The notes under the pieces were generated by a model, which did not search any database, was not told the origin of the DNA, and was given only the letters and a program-made list of their open reading frames with translations. 64,000 nt of DNA from NCBI GenBank assembly GCA_026392355.1, contig JAPLCF010000029.1:124001-188000 (forward strand), read 5' to 3'. Below, piece after piece: positions 25,910-35,884 of this stretch; within the stretch, counting starts at the first letter, position 1; every line of letters starts with the position of its first letter. The position numbers and the translations under genes are program-made. This DNA comes from Actinomycetota bacterium. GTDB lineage: Bacteria > Actinomycetota > Thermoleophilia > Gaiellales > F1-60-MAGs149.

Positions 25910-26164
25910 CTAGTCCTGAACGAGCGGCAGCAGCTCGCCGGCGCGATCCAGCGCGGCGATGTCGTCGTACCCGCCGACAGGAGTGCCGTCGATGATGATC
26001 TGCGGGATCGTCATGCGGCCCGTCATCTCCACCAGCTTCTCGCGGAAGCCGGGAATGCGATCGACATTGGTCTCCTCGTACTCGATCCCGCGGGAGTCGA
26101 GCAGCGCCTTCGCGCGCATGCAGAAGGGACACCAGTCAGCGGAATAGAACTCAACCTTTTTCAC
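25910..26164 (-). CDS. glutaredoxin (GrxC-like)
   Basis: An 84-residue glutaredoxin, KKVEFYSADWCPFCMRAKALLDSRGIEYEE, with the CPFC redox motif, the cis-proline TIPQIIIDG and the glycine pair GGYDD. The start is a GTG overlapping the mutM stop by four bases (GTGA); a longer upstream frame would lie wholly inside mutM. It would reduce disulfides or glutathione-like mixed disulfides in the cytosol. Confidence 0.9.
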   Translation of the reverse strand: MKKVEFYSADWCPFCMRAKALLDSRGIEYEETNVDRIPGFREKLVEMTGRMTIPQIIIDGTPVGGYDDIAALDRAGELLPLVQD

Positions 26165-27030
26165 ACTTGCTCCAACGTGGACGAGGGGCGCCGCATTCCC
26201 CGGGGACGTCGCGGCTTGGGCTGACAGACCGGGCATACGTGCGTGCCCCGGCCAGCGCAGCGGGTCTTGATGATCTCCGTGCCGCACTCTACGCACGGCT
26301 CGCCATCGCGGCCGTAGACACGGAAGCGCTCCTGCATCGAGCCGTAGCCACCATCCGGCGAGCGGAAGTCGCGGATCGACGAGCCCTGCGCGCGAATGCC
26401 GTCCTCGAGGGCGGTGCGCACGGTCTCCGCAAGGCGATCGCACTGGGCGCGTGTCAGGCGCCCGGCGGGACGCTCGGGATGGATGCAAGCGGCGTTGAGG
26501 GCCTCGTCGGCGTAGATGTTGCCGATACCCGCCACCAGCCGCTGGTCGAGCAGCAAGGCTTTGACCGGTGCCTGTCGGCCCTTGAACGCGCTCTGCAAGA
26601 CGGCACCGTCGAAGTCGGCGTCGATCGGCTCAGGGCCAAGCCGGGCGGCCAGATAGACAGCGGCGTCTTCATCAGCGAGGAGGTCCCAGGTACCGAAGCG
26701 CCGGGCGTCGGCGTAGACGACTGCCGTGCCGTCGGCGAGGGTGATCACCGCGCGGGCATGCGGCGGCTCATCGCCGGGCGGTACCAGCCAGTTGCCGGTC
26801 ATGCGCAAGTGCGAGATCAGCGTCTCGCCGCCGTCGAGGCGCAGCAGGAGATACTTGCCGCGCCGATCGAGCGTCACGAGCGTGCGGCCTGCCAGGCGCT
26901 GCTCGACGCGACGTGCATCGTCACGGCCGACGAGCCTGGCGTCGCGGATCTCGACGCTGCGAATCGTCTTGCCTTCTACGTGTGGCAGCAGCCGACGGCG
27001 GACGGTCTCGACCTCGGGCAGCTCGGGCAT
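26161..27030 (-). CDS. mutM: formamidopyrimidine-DNA glycosylase
   Basis: A 289-residue Fpg/MutM glycosylase/AP lyase that removes 8-oxoguanine. The catalytic N-terminus PELPEVETVRR is intact, as is the helix-two-turn-helix (QRLVAGIGNIYADEAL) and the C-terminal zinc finger (CVECGTEIIKTRCAGRGTHVCPVCQ with four cysteines). It is coupled to the glutaredoxin gene. Confidence 0.96.
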   Translation of the reverse strand: MPELPEVETVRRRLLPHVEGKTIRSVEIRDARLVGRDDARRVEQRLAGRTLVTLDRRGKYLLLRLDGGETLISHLRMTGNWLVPPGDEPPHARAVITLADGTAVVYADARRFGTWDLLADEDAAVYLAARLGPEPIDADFDGAVLQSAFKGRQAPVKALLLDQRLVAGIGNIYADEALNAACIHPERPAGRLTRAQCDRLAETVRTALEDGIRAQGSSIRDFRSPDGGYGSMQERFRVYGRDGEPCVECGTEIIKTRCAGRGTHVCPVCQPKPRRPRGMRRPSSTLEQV

Positions 27031-27053
27031 GCCCCCAGCCTAGCCGGGCGCGT

Positions 27054-27326
27054 CTACGGGCCGGGCTTGGCGACACTGATCGCCGCGCGGATCTGCGGGA
27101 CGAGGTCCTCGATCCCGTACTCCGCGGCGACGGCGTCGAGGTCGAACTGCTCCTGATCGAGCACCTCGATACCGAGCACGCGATCATCGGCGTCGAGGTC
27201 GATCACGGCAACCGTCGGCTCCACTACATCGCAGATGTCCCATTCACCCTCGGCGATATTGATCATCAGGATTCCGCCTTCGGGCACGGTGTACGCAGTG
27301 ATCGTCATGGTTCGATCGTACTTCAT
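27054..27326 (-). CDS. DUF2283-like small protein, putative antitoxin
   Basis: A 90-residue acidic protein, MKYDRTMTITAYTVPEGGILMINIAEG, with VAVIDLDADDRVLGIEVLDQ near the middle. The D-x-D-x-x-x-R-V-L-G-I-E-V-L pattern is that of DUF2283. Proteins of this family often sit directly downstream of a DUF4258 gene, as here (ATGA overlap with 27323-27583), and the pair is regarded as a toxin-antitoxin candidate. Function is inferred from family and context only. Confidence 0.7.
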   Translation of the reverse strand: MKYDRTMTITAYTVPEGGILMINIAEGEWDICDVVEPTVAVIDLDADDRVLGIEVLDQEQFDLDAVAAEYGIEDLVPQIRAAISVAKPGP

Positions 27327-27583
27327 GCCCTGCTCGTCTTTCTGTTCCGGGGAGCGAACTTCCACCACATGGTGATGACGACGTATCCCTCGCTGTCCTC
27401 ACGCCAGACGACGAAGAGCACACGACGTCCGAAACGACGTCTGCTCATGAATCGCTCGTTCCAGCATCCCGCGTCGAGTACGTCTTCCCGCTCGGGTTCC
27501 GCGAGCACCAGTAGGACGGCTTCTGCCGGCACACGACGACCTCGCTGACGAAACCATGCGTGGAAGCGGTACGTCGGAGCCAT
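27323..27583 (-). CDS. DUF4258-like small basic protein, putative toxin
   Basis: An 86-residue basic protein, YRFHAWFRQRGRRVPAEAVLLVLAEPER, continuing to RRVLFVVWREDSEGYVVITMWW. The H-A-x-x-R-x-x-x-R start and the closing VVIT-type strand match DUF4258, a RelE/BrnT-like fold. The start is supported by GGGAG nine bases upstream. Its stop overlaps the start of the DUF2283-like gene. Whether the pair is toxic is untested. Confidence 0.62.
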   Translation of the reverse strand: MAPTYRFHAWFRQRGRRVPAEAVLLVLAEPEREDVLDAGCWNERFMSRRRFGRRVLFVVWREDSEGYVVITMWWKFAPRNRKTSRA

Positions 27584-27665
27584 TGCTCCAGACTCCCATC
27601 AACGCACGCCGCGTTACGCGCCCACAACCTCGCAGGTCTGTGTCAGAGTCGCGCTGGACTCGCGC

Positions 27666-28556
27666 CTACGCCGCCCGGGCACGCGGATGCGCGGACAGGA
27701 ACGTCTCGCGCAGGTGCGTGCCTGCGACGTGCGTGTAGATCGCCGTCGTCGCGATGCGCTGGTGCCCGAGCAGCTCCTGCACGGTGCGCAGGTCGCAGCC
27801 GCCCTCTACGAGATGCGTGGCGAAGGCGTGACGCAAAGCGTGCGGTCCCACCCATTCGGGCAGGCCGAGCGGCTCGGCGTGGCGACGGACGATCAAGAAG
27901 ACACCGCGGCGCGTCAGGCGCCCGCCGCGATTGTTGACGAGCAACGCATCGGGGTCCTGCCGCGCACCGAGGTGCGTCCGGCTGCGAGCGAGGTAGCGCT
28001 CGACGGCGCGCACGGCCTGGCCGCCACACGGCACGACGCGCTCGCGGCCGCCCTTGCCCAGCACGCGCACGAGCCCGAGCTCGGTGTCGAGATCACCAGG
28101 GCGCAGGCCACAGAGCTCAGAGACGCGGAGCCCCGCGCCGTAGAGCAGCTCGAGCACGGCACGATCACGGAGCCCTAGCGGTGTGGCATCGGGATGCTCG
28201 ACAAGCAGGATCGTCTGTTCCGAGGAGAGCGCGTGTGGCGGGGCCTGCGGCGCCTTCGGCAGTGGCACGTCGCGCACCCCCGCCGTCCGCGCGCCCTCAC
28301 GAGTGCGGTGGCGCAGCAGCGACCGTGCCGCCGCCAACCGCCGGCGTACGGTGGCGGGCGCTAGGCCGCGCTCGCGCAGTTCCAGTGAGAACGGCTCGAG
28401 ATCCTGGCCGGTAACGGCATCAAGGTCGAGACCGCGACCGGTCAAATACGCCTGGAGATCGGCGAGATCGGTGCGATAGGCCGTGATGGTATGCGGCGAC
28501 GCGTCGCGCTCCAGCTGCAGCGACGTGAGGAAGTCCGTAATCCGCGGATCCTGCAT
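27666..28556 (-). CDS. xerD: tyrosine recombinase XerC/XerD
   Basis: A 296-residue tyrosine recombinase for chromosome dimer resolution at dif. The SAM-like N-terminal domain (ITDFLTSLQLERDASPHTITAYRTDL) precedes the catalytic domain with R in YGAGLRVSELCGL, K in GKGGRERVVP, H-x-x-R in PHALRHAFATHL, H in LLGHQRIATT, and the nucleophile Y in AIYTHV. The start MQDPRITDF is chosen because the upstream in-frame region is hairpin-rich and not conserved. XerC and XerD cannot be told apart here. Confidence 0.92.
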   Translation of the reverse strand: MQDPRITDFLTSLQLERDASPHTITAYRTDLADLQAYLTGRGLDLDAVTGQDLEPFSLELRERGLAPATVRRRLAAARSLLRHRTREGARTAGVRDVPLPKAPQAPPHALSSEQTILLVEHPDATPLGLRDRAVLELLYGAGLRVSELCGLRPGDLDTELGLVRVLGKGGRERVVPCGGQAVRAVERYLARSRTHLGARQDPDALLVNNRGGRLTRRGVFLIVRRHAEPLGLPEWVGPHALRHAFATHLVEGGCDLRTVQELLGHQRIATTAIYTHVAGTHLRETFLSAHPRARAA

Positions 28557-28576
28557 AACGGGGAAGTTCGCTCCCC

Positions 28577-28600
28577 CACCCCGCGTCCCTCCGCGGGGTG
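28577..28600. repeat. 9-bp stem hairpin upstream of the xer gene
   Basis: CACCCCGCG-tccctc-CGCGGGGTG is a perfect 9-pair stem in the short gap between alanine dehydrogenase and the Xer recombinase, next to a GGGGTCAGACCCC element. There is no T-run on the minus strand, so it is not an obvious terminator. Confidence 0.65.
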
Positions 28601-28608
28601 CGATCAGG

Positions 28609-28637
28609 TTCCTCATGGGGTCAGACCCCGTGAGGAA
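28609..28637. repeat. GGGGTCAGACCCC-type palindromic repeat, single copy
   Basis: TTCCTCA-t-GGGGTCAGACCCC-g-TGAGGAA forms a 29-base near-perfect palindrome between the ald and xer genes. The core is shared with elements at 41447, 41511, 59040 and 59088, but the flanking arms differ, so each copy has its own complementary arm pair. Confidence 0.75.
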
Positions 28638-28647
28638 GTTGAAGGCG

Positions 28648-29778
28648 CTAGATGCTCGGGTCGACCCCGTCGATCAGATCACTGAGATGCGTGTACGGCA
28701 GACCGTGGCTCTCCGCGACCGGCTGGTTCGTGACCTTACCGGCCATCACGTTGACGCCGCGGGCCAGCGGCTTCGAGAAACGCATCGCGTCCTCGAGACC
28801 CCTGTTGGCGAGTAGCTCGGCGTACGGCAGCGTCACGTTGGTGAGGCCGCGCGTCGACGTGATCGGCACGGCGCCCGGCATGTTCGCCACGCAGTAGTGC
28901 ACGACGCCATCGACGACGTACGTCGGGTCCGAGTGCGTGGTCGGCTTCGAGGTCTCGAAGCAGCCACCCTGGTCGATCGCAACGTCGACGAGGACGGAGC
29001 CCTCTTTCATTCCGCTGAGCATGTCCTTGGTAACCAGGCGCGGTGCGCGAGCACCAGCGACGAGGACGGCGCCAATCACCATGTCGGCGTTCGAGATCGC
29101 CTCCTCCACCATCTGCTGGTTCGAGATCTCGAGTGTGATGCGGCCGTCCATCATGTTCTCGAGCTCGCGCATACGGTCGACGGAGCGCTCCAGCACCCAG
29201 ACGTCGGCCTGCATGCCAACGGCGATCATGGCGGCGTTGTAGCCGACGATGCCGCCGCCGAGCACGACAACCTTGGCCGGCGCAACACCCGGCAGGCCGG
29301 CGAGCAGAATGCCGCGGCCACCCTTGGGCTTCTCGAGGCAGTGCGCACCCATCTGCGGTGCCAGGCGGCCGGCAACCTCGCTCATCGGAGCGAGCAGCGG
29401 CAGCTTGCGATCATCGGTTTCGACGGTCTCGTACGCGATGCACGTCGCGCCAGTGTTGATCAGCGCCTTCGTGAGCGCCTCATCGGGCGCGAGGTGCAGG
29501 TACGTGAAGAGGATCTGTCCCTCGCGGATGCGCGAGTACTCCGGCTCGAGCGGCTCCTTCACCTTCATCACCATGTCGCACGTCGCCCAGGTGTCCTCGC
29601 AGGAGGCGATCGTGGCACCAGCGGCGACGTAGGCCTCATCGGCAAAGGAGCTACCGACGCCAGCGGTCGTCTCGACGACGACGTCGTGGCCGTGGCCGAC
29701 GAGCTCGCGGGCACCCGCAGGCGTCAGCGCAACGCGGTACTCGTCCTTCTTGATCTCCTTGACGACACCTACGCGCAT
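28648..29778 (-). CDS. ald: alanine dehydrogenase
   Basis: A 376-residue NAD-dependent L-alanine dehydrogenase (alanine to pyruvate + ammonia). VGVVKEIKKDEYRVALTPAGARELV opens the protein; K-E-P-L, FTYLHLAPD and the dinucleotide fold VVVLGGGIVGYNAAMIAVGMQADVWVLE follow. The C-terminal VANMPGAVPITSTRGLTNVTLPY is family-typical. Start ATG; 91 bases separate it from the M20 peptidase gene upstream, where I see no clear promoter motif. Confidence 0.96.
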   Translation of the reverse strand: MRVGVVKEIKKDEYRVALTPAGARELVGHGHDVVVETTAGVGSSFADEAYVAAGATIASCEDTWATCDMVMKVKEPLEPEYSRIREGQILFTYLHLAPDEALTKALINTGATCIAYETVETDDRKLPLLAPMSEVAGRLAPQMGAHCLEKPKGGRGILLAGLPGVAPAKVVVLGGGIVGYNAAMIAVGMQADVWVLERSVDRMRELENMMDGRITLEISNQQMVEEAISNADMVIGAVLVAGARAPRLVTKDMLSGMKEGSVLVDVAIDQGGCFETSKPTTHSDPTYVVDGVVHYCVANMPGAVPITSTRGLTNVTLPYAELLANRGLEDAMRFSKPLARGVNVMAGKVTNQPVAESHGLPYTHLSDLIDGVDPSI

Positions 29779-29869
29779 GCGACACCTCCGGGGCTCTACA
29801 AACCTTCAGGGAACAGGCGGATCCTAGCGCTCAGACATGCGGAAAACCGCACTCCGTCCCACAGGATGG

Positions 29870-30976
29870 TTATGCAGCAGCGGCGCGGATCAGTTCGACG
29901 GTCATGCGCGAGAGATCTTCCACGTGCGCGACCTTGATCCGCTCGTCCGGTGTGTGGATCGCCTCCATGCCGCTGGCCAAGTTGAGGCACTGCAGTCCGC
30001 GCTCGTTGAACAGGTGCGCGTCAGCACCACCGCCGGTTTCGATCTCGCGTGGCGTTAGCCCAGCAGCCGTGAGGCCCGTGCGTGCAAGTTGCACGACGAG
30101 ATCGTCGTTCGTGAAGGCGTAGGCGGTGTACTCGCGGGTCTGTGCGATCTCGACGGAGCAGCCAGTCTCGGCCGCAGCCGCGTTTGCCGCGTCGACGATC
30201 TCCTGGGCGAGCACCACGACCTCTGCATCAACGAGGCTGCGCACCTCCAACTGCACGCTGCACCGATCGGGCACGACGTTGCGCTGGGTGCCACCGTCGA
30301 TCACGCCCACGCTGCGCGACGCGCCAGGCGCAAGACGCCCCATGCTGAGACGCGACAAGGCGATCGCGGCGGCGTGAATCGCATTGCGCCCGTCTTCTGG
30401 CGCGATGCCGGCGTGGGCAGACTTACCGCGGAACTCGAGATCGAGCGTGATCTGGCTCGACGCGCGCATCGTCATCGCGCCCGGGTCGCCGTCGACGTCG
30501 TAGACGTAGCCGACGGTCGCCTCGAGCTGGCTCGTATCGAACGCCTTGGCGCCGATCAGTCCGATCTCCTCTTGCACGGTGATGACGAGCTCGATCCCCG
30601 CGTGCGGAATGCCTTCGCGGACCACGCGGCGGACGCCGTCGATGATCCCCGCGACCGACGCCTTGTTGTCGGCGCCGAGGATCGTGGGATGCGCGTTGAC
30701 CACGTACTCGCCTTCGATCACGGGGTCGATCGGTGCCGTCATCGGCACGGTGTCGACGTGCGCGTTGAAGAACAGCGGCGTGCCGGGCGCGGTCGCGGGG
30801 ATGCGGGCGTAGAGGTTGCCGGCATCGCCGTTGATCTTTGGCCCCGCATCGTCCTCGACGGACTCCACGCCAAACGACGCCAGCACGTCTCGCACCATGT
30901 CGACTGCCGCGCGCTCCTTGCCCGGCGGCGTGGGTAGACGGGCGAGCTCGAGAAACAGGTCGAGCGCGGTGTCCAA
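29870..30976 (-). CDS. M20/M42-type metallopeptidase (PepT-like)
   Basis: A 368-residue zinc peptidase. Metal and catalytic residues are visible in FFNAHVDTVPM, ILGADNKASVAGI, TVQEEIGLIGA, YVYDVDGDPG and the late H of AIHTPDERI; the lid-dimerisation domain starts near KSAHAGIAPEDGRNAI. Tripeptidase T and related aminopeptidases are the nearest pattern. The start is taken as TTG two bases after the pyrG stop (TAGcgTTG), giving MDTALDLFLELARLPTPPG; no ATG or GTG fits the family start. Confidence 0.88.
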   Translation of the reverse strand: MDTALDLFLELARLPTPPGKERAAVDMVRDVLASFGVESVEDDAGPKINGDAGNLYARIPATAPGTPLFFNAHVDTVPMTAPIDPVIEGEYVVNAHPTILGADNKASVAGIIDGVRRVVREGIPHAGIELVITVQEEIGLIGAKAFDTSQLEATVGYVYDVDGDPGAMTMRASSQITLDLEFRGKSAHAGIAPEDGRNAIHAAAIALSRLSMGRLAPGASRSVGVIDGGTQRNVVPDRCSVQLEVRSLVDAEVVVLAQEIVDAANAAAAETGCSVEIAQTREYTAYAFTNDDLVVQLARTGLTAAGLTPREIETGGGADAHLFNERGLQCLNLASGMEAIHTPDERIKVAHVEDLSRMTVELIRAAAA

Positions 30977-30978
30977 CG

Positions 30979-32697
<1,719 letters not shown>

Positions 32698-32706
32698 TCA
32701 GACGAC

Positions 32707-33375
32707 TCATGGCACGAGTGCGAGCACGCGCGCCGGAAAGCCCGAGGCGCCCACCACGGGTGGCACGCCGACGACCAGCATGGCGCCGACCGCGGGGATC
32801 AGATCGAGGCCGACGAGCCCCTCGAGCTGCCACAGCCCGGCGGGCAGGGTGCGGTGATGCACGGGAAACGTGTCGTCGCAACCGCGGTCGACCGACAGCG
32901 TGTCGATGCCGATGCCGGCGAGGCCGCGATCGACGACAAGGTCGGCGGCCTCGGCGCTGAAGCCCGGAAAGCGCATCGTGCCGACGTACCGCTCGGGATC
33001 CTCGAGATGCATGTCCCAGCCCGTCAGGGCCAGCAGCGCCTCACCCGGCATCAGCTCGCCGTGCTCGCGCTCCATCGCGCGAATGTCATCGACCGTCACG
33101 GCGTAGTCGGGATCGTCGGAGGCCTGGCCGGACACGTCGACGACACGCACCGGCACGACGAGACGTCCGGCGGCGATCTCATCCACCGTGGCGCCACCTT
33201 CCACGAAGTGCGCAGGGGCGTCGAAGTGCGTGCCGGTGTGCTCATGGACATCGATGCGGCGCGCGTAGTACCCGTCGGCCGGCACGTTGGCCTGTTCCTC
33301 GACGCGCAGCGGCGGCTCTCCAGGCCATGGAGTCGTAGCGGGCGACAAGGGCTGGGTGAGGTCAACGACACGCAC
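32707..33375 (-). CDS. cyclase-family metal-dependent hydrolase (kynurenine formamidase-like)
   Basis: A 222-residue protein with the cyclase/KynB metal motif EHTGTHFDAPAHF and a second G-I-G-I-D-T-x-S-x-D block near residue 160, then FPVHH. These enzymes hydrolyse formamides or cyclic amides or act in polyketide cyclisation. No kynurenine pathway genes are adjacent, so the substrate is open. Start GTG overlaps the recN TAG by one base. Confidence 0.87.
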   Translation of the reverse strand: MRVVDLTQPLSPATTPWPGEPPLRVEEQANVPADGYYARRIDVHEHTGTHFDAPAHFVEGGATVDEIAAGRLVVPVRVVDVSGQASDDPDYAVTVDDIRAMEREHGELMPGEALLALTGWDMHLEDPERYVGTMRFPGFSAEAADLVVDRGLAGIGIDTLSVDRGCDDTFPVHHRTLPAGLWQLEGLVGLDLIPAVGAMLVVGVPPVVGASGFPARVLALVP

Positions 33376-35042
33376 TAGGCACGCACTCGCAGCTTGCGGG
33401 CGAGCTCGAGCGCCTCGGTAGCCGAGGCATCGCCGCCGAGCATGCGTGCCAGCTCGGCATCCACGCCACCGTCATCGAGCACCTCGATCGTGGTCTCGGT
33501 CGGATCGCCAGCGACCTTGAGGACGCGGTAGTGGCAATCGGCGAGCGCCGCTATCTGCGCGAGGTGGGTGATCACGATCACCTGGGTAGAGGCAGCGAGC
33601 TCGCGGAGCTTCTGCCCCACAGCGACGGCGGTGGCACCACCGACGCCGGCGTCGACCTCGTCAAAGACCAGCGTGGGTACGGCATCGCGATCGTGAGCGG
33701 CGACGCGCAGCGCGAGTGCGACGCGCGACAGCTCGCCGCCCGATGCTGCGTCGGCGATCGGTGCAGGCTTGAGCCCCGGGTTGGGGGCCAGCAGGATGCG
33801 CACTTCGTCCGTGCCCGACACGCCGAGGTCGCGCTCGGCCAGCTCGATCTCTACCGCTGCGTCGGCCATACCGAGATCGGCGAGGTGCCCCTGCACAGCC
33901 GTCGCGAGCTTCGGCCCGAGCGCGGCGCGCGCCTTTGTGAGCGCTGCGGCGGCAGCGTCAGCAGCAGCCTGTGCCGCAGTCTCAGCAGCGCGCACGGCAT
34001 CGAGGCCACCCGCGTCGCCGCGCGCGACGGCGAGCAGACGCTCGGCCTCCTCCCCGGCCGCAATCGCCTCGTCGAGCGAGCCATGGCGCCGCACGAGATC
34101 GGTCAGGCGATCCAGCCGTGCCTCCACCTGCTCGAGGCGCGCGGGGTCGTGCTCGATGCCGTCGGCGTAGGCGTGCAGCGAGCGCGACGCCTCCTCGAGG
34201 CGAATGACGGCCTCGCGCAGCTCGTCGGCAATGGGTGCCAGTTCGGGGTCGCGGTCGGCGGCCGCACGTACCGCGCGCTCGGCCTCGCCCGTCATGCCGA
34301 GGGCGCCAGCGCCGTCGTCGGGCGACAGCAGTGCAGCGGCACCCGACGTCCCCTCAGCGAGCACGTCGGCGTAGCGCAGGCGCTGGCGCTCGACCTCGAG
34401 TTCGTCGAGCTCGCCGGCGCGCGGCTGAATCTCGGCGATGCGCTCGGCAATGCCCTCCAGCTCCGCGATGCGCCCGGCGAGCCCCGCGGCCTCCGCTTCG
34501 GCCTGCTCGCGCGCGCCGCGTGCTGCCACGAGTGCGCGCCATGCGGCGCCCATCGCCACGACCTTGGCGGCCTGCTTGTCACCACCGAAGGCATCGAGGA
34601 TCGCGCGCTGCGCAGCCGGCTTGGCCAGGCGGCGCGACTCGTGCTGCGAGACGACGCCCACCAGTCGGCCGCCCGCATCTTCGAGAGCACCACGTGTGGC
34701 GCTGCGGCCCTGTACCAGCGTGCGTCCGCGCCCATCGGCACCGAGTCGACGCGATACGAGTAGCCCATCATCGACGTCATCGATCAGCTCGCGGACGCCC
34801 TCGAACGCATCGTCACGGAGCATGTCCTCGGTAATCCGGAACGTGGCCTCAACCTCGACCTGCTCGGCGTGTGGTCCGACCAGACCGGCCTCACCTTTGG
34901 CGCCCAGCACCAGCCCAAGCGCACCCGCGAGGATGGTCTTGCCGGCACCGGTCTCGCCGGTAATCACGGTCATGCCCGGGGCGGGCTCGATCTCTGCCGA
35001 GCGGAGGACGACGAGGTTGTCTACCTGCAGCCGCTCCAGCAT
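33375..35042 (-). CDS. recN: DNA repair protein RecN
   Basis: A 555-residue SMC-like ATPase for double-strand break repair. It begins MLERLQVDNLVVLRSAEIEPAPGMTVITGETGAGKT with the Walker A box, has coiled-coil arms with many Ala/Glu repeats in the middle, and ends with the signature ASGGELSRVALALRV and Walker B TLVFDEVDAGVGG. The start at MLERLQ is well placed; the upstream extension is a shadow of nadK. Confidence 0.95.
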   Translation of the reverse strand: MLERLQVDNLVVLRSAEIEPAPGMTVITGETGAGKTILAGALGLVLGAKGEAGLVGPHAEQVEVEATFRITEDMLRDDAFEGVRELIDDVDDGLLVSRRLGADGRGRTLVQGRSATRGALEDAGGRLVGVVSQHESRRLAKPAAQRAILDAFGGDKQAAKVVAMGAAWRALVAARGAREQAEAEAAGLAGRIAELEGIAERIAEIQPRAGELDELEVERQRLRYADVLAEGTSGAAALLSPDDGAGALGMTGEAERAVRAAADRDPELAPIADELREAVIRLEEASRSLHAYADGIEHDPARLEQVEARLDRLTDLVRRHGSLDEAIAAGEEAERLLAVARGDAGGLDAVRAAETAAQAAADAAAAALTKARAALGPKLATAVQGHLADLGMADAAVEIELAERDLGVSGTDEVRILLAPNPGLKPAPIADAASGGELSRVALALRVAAHDRDAVPTLVFDEVDAGVGGATAVAVGQKLRELAASTQVIVITHLAQIAALADCHYRVLKVAGDPTETTIEVLDDGGVDAELARMLGGDASATEALELARKLRVRA

Positions 35043-35044
35043 GG

Positions 35045-35884
35045 CTAATGCCCGAACTTGTCGCGGTACCGGGACAGGAATGGGCGGTCGGGCAGGATCG
35101 CGAGGCGCGCGGTCTCGGGCGCCATGCGGATCACCGCGGTCTCGCCCTTGGCGAGGTGCGCCTGGGCGTGGCCGTCGACGACGACGCGACTGCCAACGTC
35201 GCGCGTGCGCGAGACGATGCGCACCTCGTGGCCGCGACCGAGGATCAGCGGACGGCCGTCGAGCGAGTGCGGCGCGACGAACGTGACGACGACCGCGTCG
35301 ACGCCCCACTCGATGACCGAGCCACCGGCCGAGAGGTTGTAGCCCGTGGAGCCGGCGGGGGTCGAGATGAGGATGCCGTCGCAGCCGCGCTGGCCCAGGT
35401 CGACGCCGTTGACAGCCCACTCGAGGACCGCCATGCGGCCGAGCTGGTCGGCAGTGACGAGTACGTCGTTGATCGCGACGAAACGCCCGTCGGGTGTCTC
35501 CACCGAGACGGTCGGAAGGTTCACGACCTCGAGGCCGCCCTTGAGCACGTCGGGCAGGCGATCGAGCATCTCGTTAGCGCGCATCGTCGTGAGGAAGCCG
35601 AACGTGCCGTAGTTGACCCCGACGCACGCCACGGGCCGATCGATCACGCGATGCAGGGCGCGCAGCATGGTGCCGTCGCCGCCGAGCACGAGGATCAGGT
35701 CAACATCGTCTGGTCGGTCGACGCTGATCGGCTGGACATCGGGATGCTTGGCGACCTCATCCTCGCTCAGCACGAGCTCGACGCCCTTCGCCGCCAAGGC
35801 AGCAGCCAGCGCGGGCAGCGTCGCGGCCGTGACCTGCGGGTCGCCGTGCGTGACCAGCAGGATCCGCTTGACGTCAGGCGTCAT
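35045..35884 (-). CDS. nadK: NAD kinase
   Basis: A 279-residue ATP-NAD kinase that makes NADP. The catalytic GGDGTMLRALH motif, the NYGTFGFLT loop, the conserved NDVLV block and the glycine-rich STPAGSTGYNLSAGG are present. It starts inside the last 11 bases of tlyA, an order (tlyA-nadK-recN) that is conserved in actinobacteria. Confidence 0.95.
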   Translation of the reverse strand: MTPDVKRILLVTHGDPQVTAATLPALAAALAAKGVELVLSEDEVAKHPDVQPISVDRPDDVDLILVLGGDGTMLRALHRVIDRPVACVGVNYGTFGFLTTMRANEMLDRLPDVLKGGLEVVNLPTVSVETPDGRFVAINDVLVTADQLGRMAVLEWAVNGVDLGQRGCDGILISTPAGSTGYNLSAGGSVIEWGVDAVVVTFVAPHSLDGRPLILGRGHEVRIVSRTRDVGSRVVVDGHAQAHLAKGETAVIRMAPETARLAILPDRPFLSRYRDKFGH

